Assembly (NCBI GenBank): GCA_037447655.1
Contig: JBBHKE010002303.1
Span: 1-37,500 of the forward strand
DNA: 37,500 nucleotides
Source of the DNA: Zygnema cylindricum
Lineage: Eukaryota > Streptophyta > Zygnematophyceae > Zygnematales > Zygnemataceae
Direction: 5' to 3'
Shown here piece after piece: positions 9,979-20,823 of the stretch; position 1 is the first letter of the stretch; each line of letters opens with the position of its first letter. Below the pieces are notes generated by a model. That model was not told the origin of the DNA and did not search any database. It was given only the letters and a program-made list of their open reading frames with translations. A program made the translations under genes and the position numbers.

Positions 9979-11512
9979 AGAGGCAATGGCATTGGCTGCA
10001 TGGTTGTCACACCAGATAGACCGAGGGCATGTTTTTATATACCTAAGTTCTTGTAAAATAGAATTAACCCATAAGAGCTCCTTGAGGGCAAAAGTTGTTG
10101 CCATGTATTCTTACTACATTGTGGATTGAGCTGTAAGCTTTTGTAATTTGCTACTCCAGCAGCAAGTTCCATCTCCAATATAAAAAACAAAACCGGTTGT
10201 AGATTTTTGGCTTGGCATGTCCCCATAGCTAGCGTCACTCCACGTCTGTATTTTCACTTCTCCTCCTCCGAGTAGATGCTTAAGATTTCTAGTACCTGTA
10301 AGATATCTCAACACCCTTTTTGTTACTTCCCAATCTGCCTTTTTAGGATTTTGCAGACTTCTACTCAAGACCCCCACAGTTTTTGCAATATCAAGTCCCG
10401 TATATTTTATAAAATATATAAGACTTCTAACTACCTGTCTATATGGCTTTGAAGCTATAAACTCCTCCTCCCCTAACTCAGACTCTCACACACCATAATG
10501 CCTAAATTTAGATCCCTTCCTTCAAATTTTTGCCTGAATTCCATGGGAGTTATAGATCCCTTTAAATCTTTCATTTCAAATCTTTTCAGCATGTTACCTA
10601 TTGCTTCTTTCTTAGTCAACATAATTAGTTTTTTGTTTTTTTGTCTCTTTCTACTTGTTTACCTAAGATATAGTTTGCCTCACCGAGGTCCTTCATCTTA
10701 AACCTAGACCTTAAAGCCGATTTAATACTGTTTATTTCATCCATTGACTTACTTATTAATAGTAGGTCATCCACATATATTGCAATGTATACTATCCCAT
10801 CCTCTCCTAGTAAGACATATACACAATGATCTGAGCTAATTCTTTTAAATCTTAGCCCAGTCAAAAACTCATCTAATTTCAAATTCCATTGTCGCGGGGC
10901 TTGTTTTAGCCCATACAAAGATTTCATCAATTTATACACTAATTATTCCTTTCCTTTTTCTACATTCATTTCAGGTTGCTTCATATAAATGGTTTTTTCT
11001 AACTGTTCATGCAAGAAGGCCGTTTAATTATCTATTTGATGTATTTCTATATTCTCTATGGATGCTAGACTTAGCAGAATTGTGACAGTGGGAAATCTGA
11101 TAAATGGAGAGAAGGTTTCTTTAAAGTCAATACCTTCTTTTTCATTGTACCCTTTGGCCACCAGTCTGGCGGTATACCTTTCAATGGTGTTGTCCGGATT
11201 CAGCTTCACCTTGAATACCCATTTGTTGCCGATGGCTTTTCTACTCGGAGGAAGATCCACCAGCTCCTATGTCTGTGCTTCCATAATAAACTTCATTTCA
11301 TCGTTTGCTGCCTCGATCCACTAATTTCTCTCAGGTGATGAAAAGGCCTCCTGAATCGTTAGAGGCTCCTGTGTAGCTGCAAAAAAATCAAAGTGAGAGC
11401 TTGCTTGTAGAAGACTGCTAGATCTTCCCCCCCTGGAAATTTTGAGTCTGAAATCGTTGGTAGCCTCTGATTTTTCTGTTTTGTTTGAACCGTGACCTGA
11501 GGTGGTACTCAC
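9979..11512 (-). pseudogene. Copia-C reverse transcriptase and RNase H N-terminal part
   Basis: In minus-strand order: the RT N-terminal block (NKWVFKVKLNPDNTIERYTA, LVAKGYNEKEGIDFKETFSP, 11024-11260); the RT palm with SLYGLKQAPRQW and an intact YVDD catalytic box (codons 10777-10766); and the connection and RNase H region (SRSLQNPKKADWEVTKRVLR, GTCCWSSKLQKLTAQST, 10114-10377). The frame then runs as TFALKELLWVNSI up to CDNHAANAIAS at 9984, where Copia-B1 interrupts it. Stops occur after IEIHQIDN and EKGKE and in the EAEYMA block. It is the best preserved pol in the window but is inactive. Confidence 0.85.
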
Positions 11513-12299
11513 GGTGTAGTAGTTCCTTCCACCTGAGTTGTTAATTGTGGTGAATCATCGTGTGAGGTACCAGGAATTGAAAGAAGAGGTGTCACTTTCG
11601 GTAGAGTAAATCTTCGAGTATGGTGAAACAACATATTCTGTTTTTCCTTTGGGTTGATCGGCATTTTAAATAAGTCAACCAACTCTTATTCATCTTTAAT
11701 CAGGATATTCCTAGAGATAATTACTTTTTTTTTTTCAAATACAAAAACGGTATACCCTTTTGCATTATCATCATACCCCATGAAAATCCGAGGTAAACCT
11801 TTAGCCTCCATTTTCCATCTATCCTATGAAGTGTATAGAATAAAACACTTGCTCTAAAAAACATAAGTGACTAACTTCAGGTTTTTCTCCTGTCTAAAGC
11901 TCATAAGGTGTAGTGCTAACAAATATAGAAGCAATTCTGTTCTTAATATAAACAACACAGTTAAGTGCTTCAACCCAAAATTTCAAATCTAGCCTTTTAT
12001 CTGCAAGCATGGACCGAGCAATCTCTGTCACTGTCCTATTTAATTTTTTTAGAAATATCATTCTATTCTAGTGTATATGGAACTATAAGATTGTGACTGA
12101 TTCCTTCTTGAAGGAGAAATTCTTTGAATTCCTTTGATGTGTATTCTCCCCTATTGTCCGATCTCATCGCCAATATTGGAACTCCATGAAGCTTTTCCGC
12201 CCACGCTTTGTAGTGCTTGAAGTGAGTGAACACTTCACTTTTATGCTGCATGATCTAAACTTTAGTGTACCTCGAGTAGTCATCTGTAAATATGACCAT
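11513..12299 (-). pseudogene. Copia-C integrase core, C-terminal half, and linker to RT
   Basis: The minus strand gives YMVIFTDDYSR at about 12290-12310, then HKSEVFTHFKHYKAWAEKLH and a SDNRGEYTSKEFKEFL block (12063-12251). These include the second core Asp and its DNxGE context. An in-frame stop follows VPYTLE near the catalytic Glu region. Downstream sequence has several stops but reads on as a typical integrase-RT linker (FRASVLFYT, a proline/threonine-rich spacer, then LTIQEAFSSPERN near 11330). LTR-A2 separates it from the integrase N-terminus at 13583. Confidence 0.78.
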
Positions 12300-12304
12300 A
12301 TAGT

Positions 12305-13582
12305 TGTTGAAATTTAACTATTTTTTAGGTTTGTATTTTTTTATATGTTTAAGAGATAGTATTAAAAGGTTTTAAAGTTTCTACCTGGTGCTTGGAAATA
12401 CTTCTTTCTCTATGTACTTGTCGTAGTCACTGAGAGATAGAAGAAACTCCATGTCTACCCATAGAGAGTCAAGGAGAGAGGTAAGATGGTTGAAAGTATA
12501 CTCTGCAAAAATGTAGGTGGACCATTCCGAACTTGAAACGGGATCAATGGTCCGCTAGTATAGACGGTAGTACTATCCTATATATATATAAAGGCTGATG
12601 ATGATATGAGGATTGACTTTTATATAATCAGATACAACGCAAGGAGAGAGAAAGAGAAAGAAGTATTTAAACGATAGATATGTGTGATCCTTCTAGGATT
12701 TGATCCTAGTTCCTTCGAGATGTATGACGTACGGCGTAGCCGTGAGTATTATCCCGTAGGTCTTAATGAAACGATACATGTTTTAGGTTTGAAATAATAT
12801 TAGAGCTTGTACTAATCTACATACTGCGTTTTGTGGATTACGAAACGAAACGACGTTGAATTTAACGGACGCGATTAAATGTGGTTTCAAGATCTGACGG
12901 CTCACGGTGGAGCTAACGCACCGGCGTGAACATTTGGTGGTTTGTGAGCTAATTTTGGCGGATGACACGTGGCACGCCATGATTAGACAAAGGGTATTAC
13001 AGGGGGAGCAATTACGGCTCAGGAACTGACACGCGTCAGCGGAGCGGCCATGCCGTACTATGGCCGTACAAGAAGTACAAGGCTACCTATACCTTCTCGT
13101 ACCTTACAGTCTTTGGATTGGCTAGGGTACACTAGTAGTAGGCTCAGAGTGGTAGATTAAGACTTAGAAAAAATTAGGTAGTCGCCTCTCTCCTAGAGTG
13201 CATTTGTATTTATTGGCCAACTTTGATCAGCCATAACTTAATGCTCGGGTGAGCAATTTTAGTGATTCTTTTTGCTGCGGACTCAAGAGGGTCCAAGCTA
13301 CACAGGAGTGTATTTGGTCAGAGTTTTGGTTGCCAGGGTGGTGGTACATCTAAGGGAAAGTCAAAGTGGGGAATATTGTCCAAATCACATGTTCAATCTT
13401 TACATTCTTTGATTGAACTGAGTACACAAAAGGTCTTGTTTTCACAATGGTAAATCTGTATTGGGGTTTTGCCTGTCAAGGTGTCATTCATTTGGGTGTG
13501 TATCAACTTGGAGTCCGCAGTATCTAGATAAAATTCTTTGGGTCTACGATTTCTGTGTGGCAATGGAGCCTATAAAATTTCA
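12305..13582 (+). mobile_element. LTR-A2, solo LTR in Copia-C integrase
   Basis: The solo LTR is 1278 bp, TGTTGAAATTT..AAATTTCA, with a perfect ATAGT duplication (12300-12304 and 13583-13587). Removing it rejoins GGVHY to MVIFTDDYSR of integrase in frame. It has a TATATATATATAAA stretch near 12580, an antisense tRNA-like head near 12690-12770, the GTAC hairpin at 13066-13102 and the GACTTAGAAAAAATT motif. The first 375 bp have no counterpart in LTR-A3. It is inserted antisense to its host. Confidence 0.88.
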
Positions 13583-14447
13583 ATAGTGGACGCCTCCAAC
13601 CGAAGCCACTTGTGAAGATCTGAGAACATCAAAATGTATTAGTTGCAAAACTCTTTCCGATATGTGGTCTGTTTCCTGTGGAAATGGCAATCTGTGGATC
13701 TTGCCAAGTGAACAATTATCACATGATTTTATAGGATGAGAGGTGAGAGTAACTCCATCAACTTTTCTCGAATTCACCATGTTTTTTAGACTATCATAAT
13801 TTATGTGTCCTAATCTTTTATGCCACAACTCATTTTCAGATTGGACACTTGAGTAAAAATCATCATTTTCCTTATATTCTGCCATGTCCATCCGTTACAT
13901 TTTGCTAGCATCTCTAGTTCCTGTAAGTGTTACTTTTCCTTTCTTGCTAACAACATGTCTACCTCCTTCCAAAATGACTTCAAAGCCTTTGCTCTCCACT
14001 AAATATGTAGAGAAAGTATTATTTTTAAAGTTTAGAACATACAAAACATTGTGAAGAGTTCTCTCTACCAACTTTCCCCCCACATCTACCATTATAGATA
14101 CATCACCCTAAGCTGAGGTTTGAACACTCATCCCAGAAGTATAGTATATAATCTTTGGGCATTTTTGCAGCAAATTTGTAAAAGCCGCCTTGTTCCAGCA
14201 CATGTGGGTCGATGCTCGTGTGTCCAATATCCATCCTGCATCCTTAGGACTTGTTGATATTTGAGTATTTTCTAGGTCTATTTTAGGATAGAAAATAGTA
14301 GAGGCAGTTTGCTTATGACTCCCTTCTCTATGCCCCCACACTTGTTGTTGTCACCGAAGGCTAGATAGGGAGCTAGAGCTATGGCTGCCTAAGCTCTCCA
14401 AAGAGACATAAGTAGATAACGCTAGATATACTAAAAGGGTATTTGAT
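13583..14447 (-). pseudogene. Copia-C protease and integrase N-terminal part
   Basis: In minus-strand order: the Gag C-terminus (GSHSSSSLSSLR, then VWGHREGSHKQTAS); the aspartic protease with GWILDTRASTHMC near 14215 (the family D-T/S-G-A box has Gly changed to Arg); the protease-integrase spacer (13895-14092, GKLVERTLHNVLYVLNFKN); and the integrase HHCC zinc domain (LWHKRLGHINYDSL..SCDNCSLGK, 13600-13891). It ends with LIHFDVLRSSQVASVGGVHY at 13583, the first core Asp. There are several stops between blocks. The changed protease box alone would block processing. Confidence 0.8.
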
Positions 14448-14452
14448 GGACC

Positions 14453-15668
14453 CAGAATTTGATCCTGATACCTACTGTCCATCAAATATCCGGTAGCCGT
14501 TTGCTTTTTCCATTTAGTCTAAGATTAGTGCTAAGACATTGTGGGTTTGACAGATATTGAAATAGTTACTTGTAGGGTTTTTCATTTAACTTGAATACGG
14601 TTTATAGGGCATAAAAACAATTGTACTTTTAGTACCGGAAGAAAAAAAAGTACGGATATTTGTATCGACGATTTAGATACAATTCCGATTTGAATCAATG
14701 GCCATGGTGCGAGCCGGGATTCCGGAGTGGGTGGCGTGGCGTTTATCGAGCACCGCCACTCCGGATGACATGTGGGAAAATTCTTAAAGGATTGCGGGTT
14801 ATCCGAAAAGAAAGATGACAACTCTGGATGTGACAAATGTCACATTATGGCGATGTCGTACAAGGACTGTACAAAAAGTAATCTGGCGCCTGTACTTTTT
14901 TGTACGATACAGTTGTATGATTGGTCCGTACCTTGTACCTCGTACAGTCGTATGATTGGTTCCGTTTTGACGTAGAATTTCAACGGTCAACATGGAACGA
15001 CGACCGTTGAAATTCAACGGTCAACAAAGATTAATCAGGCGAGTCAAAATGACACGTGGCATCATCATATACGATGCCTAAGAAGAAAGGGAAAGAACGA
15101 CGAAGACTTTTTTGCCACGTGGCAGACCGAAAGTGGTGCCGCGTAATTACGTACATATAGTATGGTGGCTACCGTACTTTAGATGTACTTTATGTAGTGT
15201 GCGATAATCTGATTGGTATAGAGGGGCTATGAGGGGTTTTAGGACTTAGAAATTTTTGGTAGGTAGCCGCCTCTCTTTAAGAGCACCCTTTCTATAAAAG
15301 GCTCACTTTGAGCAGTCATAACTCTAACCTCAATTGACCAAATTCATTGATTCTTTTTGTTGCGGACTCAAAGGAGTCCAGGCGACGTAGAGGTGTTGTT
15401 ATTTAGAGTGTTTGCTTGCTAGGGAGGCTGCATTTTTTAAGGGAAATTTAAAGTGGGGAATGTTACTTAAAACTCATATTCTAACATTGCATTCTGTTGT
15501 GGAACTGAGCACACAGAAAGTCTTATTTAATAGGGGTGAAAATGTAATGGGGTTTTGATTGTCAAGGGGTCAATCATTTAGGTTTACTCAAACTTAGAGT
15601 CAGCACTATCTAGATTAGCTTCTTTGGATCTGCGAATTCTGTGTGGTAATAGAGCCCATAAAATTTCA
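14453..15668 (+). mobile_element. LTR-A3, solo LTR in Copia-C gag
   Basis: The 1216-bp LTR-A copy is bounded by a perfect GGACC duplication (14448-14452 and 15669-15673). Removing it restores the Gag reading MAATMEGP-SNTLLVYLALSTY without a break. It starts CAGAATTTGATCC at its antisense tRNA-like head and ends AAAATTTCA. The GTAC hairpin is at 14869-14905, GGACTTAGAAATTTTTGG near 15241, and the GCGGACTCAAAGGAG block near 15361. It is antisense to its host, as is LTR-A2. Confidence 0.87.
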
Positions 15669-15673
15669 GGACC

Positions 15674-16647
15674 TTCCATTGTTGCCGCCATAGCAAATAA
15701 CTCTGCTTCCTCTTGCTCATTCAAGCTTAAAGACTCTTATGCATCAACTGCAATAGCTGAAAAGAGAGCTTTTCCACGAGTAAGATTTCCAGAAAACCTC
15801 TGTGATATTGGCTTTGCTGCCAACCCGGCATGATATTGGTTTTGCTGCCAACCCGGCATGTACAAACCTGTCTCATTAGCCTTTTTCAACTAAGGACAGT
15901 ACCTGTATCCATGAACATTCTCAAAACAATAAAAACAAGCAATAGAAGATTGTCAATTTGGCCTCTGATTAAACTGATTAAACTAATTAAACTGATTAAT
16001 TTGATTAATCTGATTATAACTTTGGTTAAACTGATTCCTAATCTAATTAAATTGAGCTCGTTTGTCAATGTCTGTTGGAAAATTTTCAGCCTTTCCTTCT
16101 CCTTCAAAGAGTATAGTATTTGACTCTTCATTTAATATAAGATTGTATGCTAATTGAAATGACCAACTAGCTTTATCATGACTCTTTAACTGAGCAGACA
16201 CACCTTTCATGCTACTAGGAAGTCCTCTAATAAGCAGAGTTGCTTGCTGAAACTAAGGAAATGACCCCCCAGCAAAAGAATGTCCATAAAAAAGTGCACA
16301 AAATTTGTCACAATACTCGACCATAGCCCCCCCTGAGTATTTGTATCCCCAAATTTTTCCAGCCACATAGAGCTCCACTTGGACATTCGCTTTCTCAAAA
16401 GCAGATTTCAGTGATGTCCAAATCTCCTTCGCCTTCTTCATTTTCAGGCGAGACTTGACCAGGTTTTTTGAAATATAAAGAATTAGATTGTTCCTTGCCA
16501 TTGAATTCTTTTTCGCCCAACTCGGATCTGTTTCATAAAAGGAGCCATCCAAGACCCCCAATAAGTGAGTAGTTTCAAACTAAGATTCAACCATCGACGC
16601 CCAATACGCATACTTTTGGCCATTAAAGATAAGAATTCTTGACAAAA
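15674..16647 (-). pseudogene. Copia-C gag
   Basis: The minus-strand frame starts near the primer site. The 16253-16561 stretch (MGVLDGSFYETDPSWAKKNS.., KKAKEIWTSLKSAFEKANVQ, WGYKYSGGAMVEYCDKFCA) is the Gag core. It continues past a stop as LIRGLPSSMKGVSAQLKSHD. A low-complexity Asn/Gln-rich segment made by 9-base repeats lies at 15960-16045. A complete CCHC zinc knuckle (CFYCFENVHGYRYC, 15896-15937) follows. A 28-base tandem duplication at 15804-15859 adds residues after the knuckle. The frame reaches EEAELFAMAATMEGP at LTR-A3. Only a few stops break it. Confidence 0.8.
15804..15859. repeat. 28-bp tandem duplication in Copia-C gag
   Basis: Two head-to-tail copies of a 28-base unit (starting GATATTGGCTTTGCTGCC) differ at one base. 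Because 28 is not a multiple of three, the duplication itself shifts the gag frame. Confidence 0.85.
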
Positions 16648-16658
16648 GGCCCATAACC
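16648..16658 (-). other. Copia-C primer-binding site (half-tRNA type)
   Basis: The minus strand reads GGTTATGGGCC three bases after the 5' LTR terminus (..GTAGAACA, ATA, site). It is the same initiator tRNA-Met anticodon-arm complement as in the other families, but preserved for only 11 bases. Confidence 0.7.
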
Positions 16659-16661
16659 TAT

Positions 16662-17788
16662 TGTTCTACAAGCAGAGTTGCAGGAGGAGAACCAGCTGTA
16701 GTAGTAGAAGTAGACATGGAAAACAACAGAAACTATCAAGCACCTACTCAACAGACTACTTTCAGCTTACACAAAACATGACTTAAAAAGCCAACATGCC
16801 TCAAATTTCTCACAGCAATACACAACAGAGTAAACTCACAATTCCCAGAATTGCAGCCCAAATGACTAATTAAACGATAAGACATGACTCCTGGAAGTTT
16901 CCCAAAAACTGCCCTTAAAATGTCATAATCCCAAAACTGGATGATACAAAATTTCCTCAGTCCTATACTATATACTCACAGTGTGTGTCTACTGGTCACA
17001 CTAATTTGGATGGTTGTGCTACACTACTATCCTGACTTACGACAAACTATACAACCTGTACGTCATTGTACCACGAGTACCCTCAAAACCCTAATTAATA
17101 ATTGTCGTTAAATGAACAGTGTAATCACTAAATTTTAAGGCACTAAACGCCAACAATGTGTTTTCCAAATATTTACAAATAGCGTCTGTACAATTTATTT
17201 TGCCAACGCTTAGTCAGCATTAATCATAAAAGTCCAGATAATTGTTGGTTAGAGGTAGAAACACCATGAGTGCATACGGCGCACGTAGTCATTGTGGTCC
17301 CCACTTTAATCGCGTCCATCGAATTGGTACGTATCGATGAATTACTTTTGATCTCTCACAATTCTTCTCCCGGATGTGCGGCTTTGTCTTCTTTCGTCCG
17401 ATTCACTTGTGTGCGTACAGTATGCTTCGTCATTTGTGGTCCCACATGAATCGCGTTCGTCAACACGATTCGAAATCAATGATCATAATCGGTATTGTAC
17501 CATTCATATCCGAAATATTTGGTCAACATTCCGTTTGTCTGATCTATTGAATCCACTCGTCCACTGAGTGACGCGTGTAACGAGATGTCAGCGTTACTCC
17601 GTAAAACCTCTATATGCTTTTCTTGTCGACACGCGTCCCTATAGAGGTACAATGCACTCTATTGTACTTCTACTACTGTAACCCTACTAAAAGGTAAGTA
17701 TTACACAAAACTATTCAAAAATATTCTAAGTCCTTTTGGATTCTTGTCACAGCTTTATCTACTAAAATAAAGATTTTAAATTATAACA
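16662..17788 (-). repeat. Copia-C 5' LTR
   Basis: It is 1127 bp and collinear with 3627-4751, with scattered substitutions (about 10% by eye). It starts near TGTTATAATTTAAAATC at 17788 on the minus strand and ends GTAGAACA at 16662. Confidence 0.85.
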
Positions 17789-18599
17789 AAATGTACTAGA
17801 GTATGTCGTCTAGCGCGATGAAATTTGACGTCTAGCACGTTTCAACCCATTCTTGCGTCTTTCAAGCCCATCTTCAAACTTTATTTAAAATCACCTCGCG
17901 ACGTGATTTTAAATAAAGTTCTAAGAGGTGAGCGAATAGGCTGATGCTATTGCACTTGTCGAAAGTTTTTGAAATTTTTTGTGCCCGTAGTACCAAAAAC
18001 GCCCCACTGCACGTTTCCAGCTTGTGTGTGACTTTTTTCTGTGCACTTTTTCTTTACAGGAGCCGTGGAAGGGTTCCCAACCAACGGACGCCATTTTGCA
18101 AAAGCGAAGTCCATGAAAGTGCCTCTCTCTCTAATGCTCCCACTACCGCCTCTATCTTACAATTCTTGCAATGAAAAACGTTAATAATGGTATCAAATGA
18201 AAGATCTCTAAAAACGATTTCTTTTTACTATCACTGGGCGTATTTTGATGGCAAGTAGAGTGAGAAAGGACAAAAAAACAAATCGAGGAACCATGGCATA
18301 AAGTTTTAGAATTTGCGACGTCAACGCTGTCATAATTTGAGTGTGACGTCAAAATGTCACAAACACTAAACATCTACAATATCATAAGTGGCTAGACGTC
18401 TATAACCGTTGCTATTTTGTTAACGTCATCAATTGTCGCGAGTTTTGTAGAAGTCTACAACCGTCACAAATTACACCAACGTTTACATCTGTCACAATCT
18501 AAAGTAATGATTTCATTTTTTTACATATGAATGCTCTAAAAGTAGTACAGAGAATCTTCTCTAAAAACAAAATTACAAGAATAAAGAAAGGATGGTCAG
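17789..18599. other. Unassigned spacer with a perfect hairpin
   Basis: No convincing gene is seen; the open stretches are short and lack recognisable domains. It contains a perfect inverted repeat at 17877-17920, and loosely repeated GACGTC/ACGTC and GTCACAA words between 18310 and 18500. It may be old non-coding repeat sequence that served as target for Copia-C. Confidence 0.4.
17877..17920. repeat. Perfect inverted repeat, 18-bp arms, 8-bp loop
   Basis: The left arm AACTTTATTTAAAATCAC (17877-17894) and right arm GTGATTTTAAATAAAGTT (17903-17920) are exact reverse complements around CTCGCGAC. It could form a cruciform or RNA hairpin. It is not linked to a gene. Confidence 0.9.
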
Positions 18600-19162
18600 A
18601 AATGAAATGATTGAAGGGGTTAAACTTTGTCAAAATGATTCTATTGTGTGTGATGGATATACCTTGGGCAAGCTTCATAGGCTTCCCTTACCTAAGGTCG
18701 CAGATCACCTTGCCCATAATCTTCTTCAGCTCATCCATTCAGATGTATGGGGGCCTGCAAAGGTTCCCTAACTTGGCGGCAACGGGAATCTCGTAACCTT
18801 CACAGACTCCATATCCAGGCGCGTATACTTGATGAAGGATAAAAGAGGGGTCTTTACTCACTTCAACAACTTTTGGATCTGGGCGGAAAATCTTCAGGCA
18901 AATTTATCCTTGCTCTAATGTCCGATCATAAAGGGGAGTATGAATTTGCTAATTACCCGAGAAAAATTGCAACCTCTCACCGGTTTACTGGTTGGTTCTT
19001 ACACAGGGGATTAAAATGGAGTTTACTGGTCCTTACACAACGGAAAAAAATAGAGTTGTTAAAAGGCTTAACCGGACTTTGACTGAAAGTGCTCAGTCTA
19101 TGATCGTTGATAAATGTGTAGATCCAAAGTTTTGTGGGAAAGATTTTTAGTGTGCATCTTGC
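18600..19162 (+). pseudogene. Copia integrase fragment
   Basis: Across frame changes the plus strand reads VCDGYTLGKLHRLPLPKVAD (end of the zinc domain), LLQLIHSDVWGPAKVP (first core Asp), LVTFTDS and RRVYLMKDKRGVFTHFNNFW. It then reads EFTGPYTTEKNRVVKRLNRT, resembling the block around the catalytic Glu. The integrase reading ends at the LTR-D copy at 19163. The parent element cannot be completed from this window. Confidence 0.75.
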
Positions 19163-20823
19163 TGTTTTATGAAAGCAACATGAGTAGAAAAAGATGATAC
19201 AGTTATCATCATAGAAGTAAACAAGCTGAAAGCTCTCACTAAAGATCAATCCAACAAACAACTTCACAAGCAACAAAACACAAAATAGACATACAATAGG
19301 TGTAAAAATTTACCACACTGTAGATCAAAAAACAAATAACACATATGTAAATTTGCATAGCAATATTGCATCAGTTTTGAGAGATATTCTCAATCAAAGT
19401 TATCAAAAACAATGCAAACGGTTTTTGAAACAAAAGTGTTCCTAACTACAACACTGACTAAGTCCTACTCATATACGCTAATAGACTACACTACTGAATC
19501 TGCTGTTCTATCGGATGCCTTGCAGACGTACATAGGCATACTAACCGTACAATATCTACATTCTGCCTAAACAAATGTGGGTATACCCGTATAACACAAG
19601 GTATGCCAGAAACATATAATTCTACACTAATCAACTAATTAACAAAAAAGAAAATCTACAAAATATTTACACAGATGAAACTCGACATACTTAGGGTGAA
19701 GTTCCATCATACGTTTCAGTGATCATATGGCCAACTCTACTGACCGGGTCGATTGAGTTGAAGTTCCATCACGTAGAGTCTGTAATACATTTGTTATACG
19801 TTGAGTGGCGCCACGCAGATAGTGAGTATCTTTCACATTTTTAGCATTGACAAACTTAACTTCAAATCTTCACTTGCGTCCATGTACCTGCGTGAACTTT
19901 TAAACTTTTTGCAGATGCCAAACTTAACTTCAAATCTTCACTTGCGTCCATGTACCTGCGTGAACATTTATACTTTTTGCAGACGCCAGTCTGTACGCCA
20001 ACTCATTTTTTAGGGTTTTCTATTTTCAAACATAACGAAACTTCTTTGAGAGAAATAGTGTGACGAACAAAATTTACCGAAAATAGCGTGACGAGGGAAT
20101 GTTACAAAATTTCGTTTTATTTTCGGTTGTATTTTGGAAAGCGCGTGTCATGTGCAAATCTTAATATTTTTCGTTGGTTTTCCATCATGACACGTAGCTT
20201 AATCATCCAGCGTGTCACGATTTTTTTTTTCTGTATCTGCCAAACCACTTCCTTGAGGTGGGTTGACAGTTGTAACAGTAATAGCGGATCGAACTTGTTT
20301 ATAAAAGGGTATTTAGGAGTTATGATTATAGATTACTAAATTTGGTAGACGTTCGCGAAAGAATCACGCGATTTGGAGTTATATTTCAAAAGTTATAAAA
20401 ACAAAATAGGATGTTCGATTTCGATCGGAGAGTCGTAAATTTCTGTAAACTACGCCCTTTTTCGCTTGATGGAACTTCTTCCTTAGTCATCCAAAATTGA
20501 CTGTGGTCCTCATTTATCAACATTTTTTGGCTGACTTTGTTCGTCGTCCGTATACTTACTTTGGCAATGTAGATGAATTGTCGCGTCTCATCTCGGTGCT
20601 CCGGTCTATTTGTGAAACTACAGACGAACATTCAAGAAGGTCTCCTTTTTTGTGACGATGCATGTCCAAACAATTTACGCCCTAGAGTACTCCTCACTAT
20701 GTGATGTAACTGCATATTTGGTTGTTTTTGTCCAAACTTACCAAAAAAATATTCTAAGTGGTGAATCGCCTCTCTCTCCTCACACCCGAGGAATAGAGAG
20801 GACTAAAGCTTTCAAAAACAACA
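19163..20823 (-). repeat. LTR-D (minus), enlarged copy
   Basis: On the minus strand it begins TGTTGTTTTTGAAAGC with CTTTAGTCCTCTC at 20823 and ends CATAAAACA at 19163. At 1661 bp it is much longer than the other LTR-D copies (915 and 778 bp). The extra length falls mainly between about 19840 and 20460 and includes a 68-bp tandem duplication. Part of it (20270-20400) resembles the interior of the MITE at 3055-3550, so it probably carries insertions. Confidence 0.72.
19851..19986. repeat. 68-bp tandem duplication in LTR-D
   Basis: Two adjacent copies, 19851-19918 and 19919-19986, both start CAAACTTAACTTCAAATC and contain CTTGCGTCCATGTACCTGCG. They differ at only a few bases, so the duplication is younger than the LTR. 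Confidence 0.9.

Larger units (their letters stand above)
3627..17788 (-). mobile_element. Copia-C, full-length nested LTR retrotransposon
   Basis: This is a complete but decayed Copia element on the minus strand. The 5' LTR is 16662-17788 (1127 bp) and the 3' LTR 3627-4751 (1125 bp), alike by eye at about 90%. A half-tRNA primer site (16648-16658), gag, protease, integrase, reverse transcriptase, RNase H and a polypurine tract (4752-4770) follow in Copia order. Three younger insertions break it: Copia-B1 (4969-9978), LTR-A2 (12305-13582) and LTR-A3 (14453-15668). Subtracting them and their duplications leaves about 6.6 kb with an internal region near 4.4 kb, normal for Copia. The outer target duplication is not evident (AGTAT against AAATG). 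Confidence 0.85.

Noticed and set aside
15643-15657. TGGTAATAGAGCCC near the end of LTR-A3, resembling the canonical tRNA-Met 3'-end primer site
   Set aside because: The perfect GGACC duplication places the LTR end at 15668, downstream of it. In LTR-A4 the sequence after the LTR end is the half-tRNA site. The look-alike is inside the LTR, though it could be a relic.
3622-17793. Target-site duplication of Copia-C
   Set aside because: AGTAT and AAATG do not match, so I do not claim one. Element integrity rests on the LTR pair, primer site, polypurine tract and domain order.
17877-17924. Helitron 3' end (hairpin followed by CTAA)
   Set aside because: The hairpin is AT-rich and longer than usual, there is no TC start or A|T insertion context that I can identify, and no helicase sequence.
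17944-18174. 76-codon frame with hydrophobic stretch
   Set aside because: It has no recognisable domain, no supporting splice pattern and no homologous copy in the window; it is likely chance.
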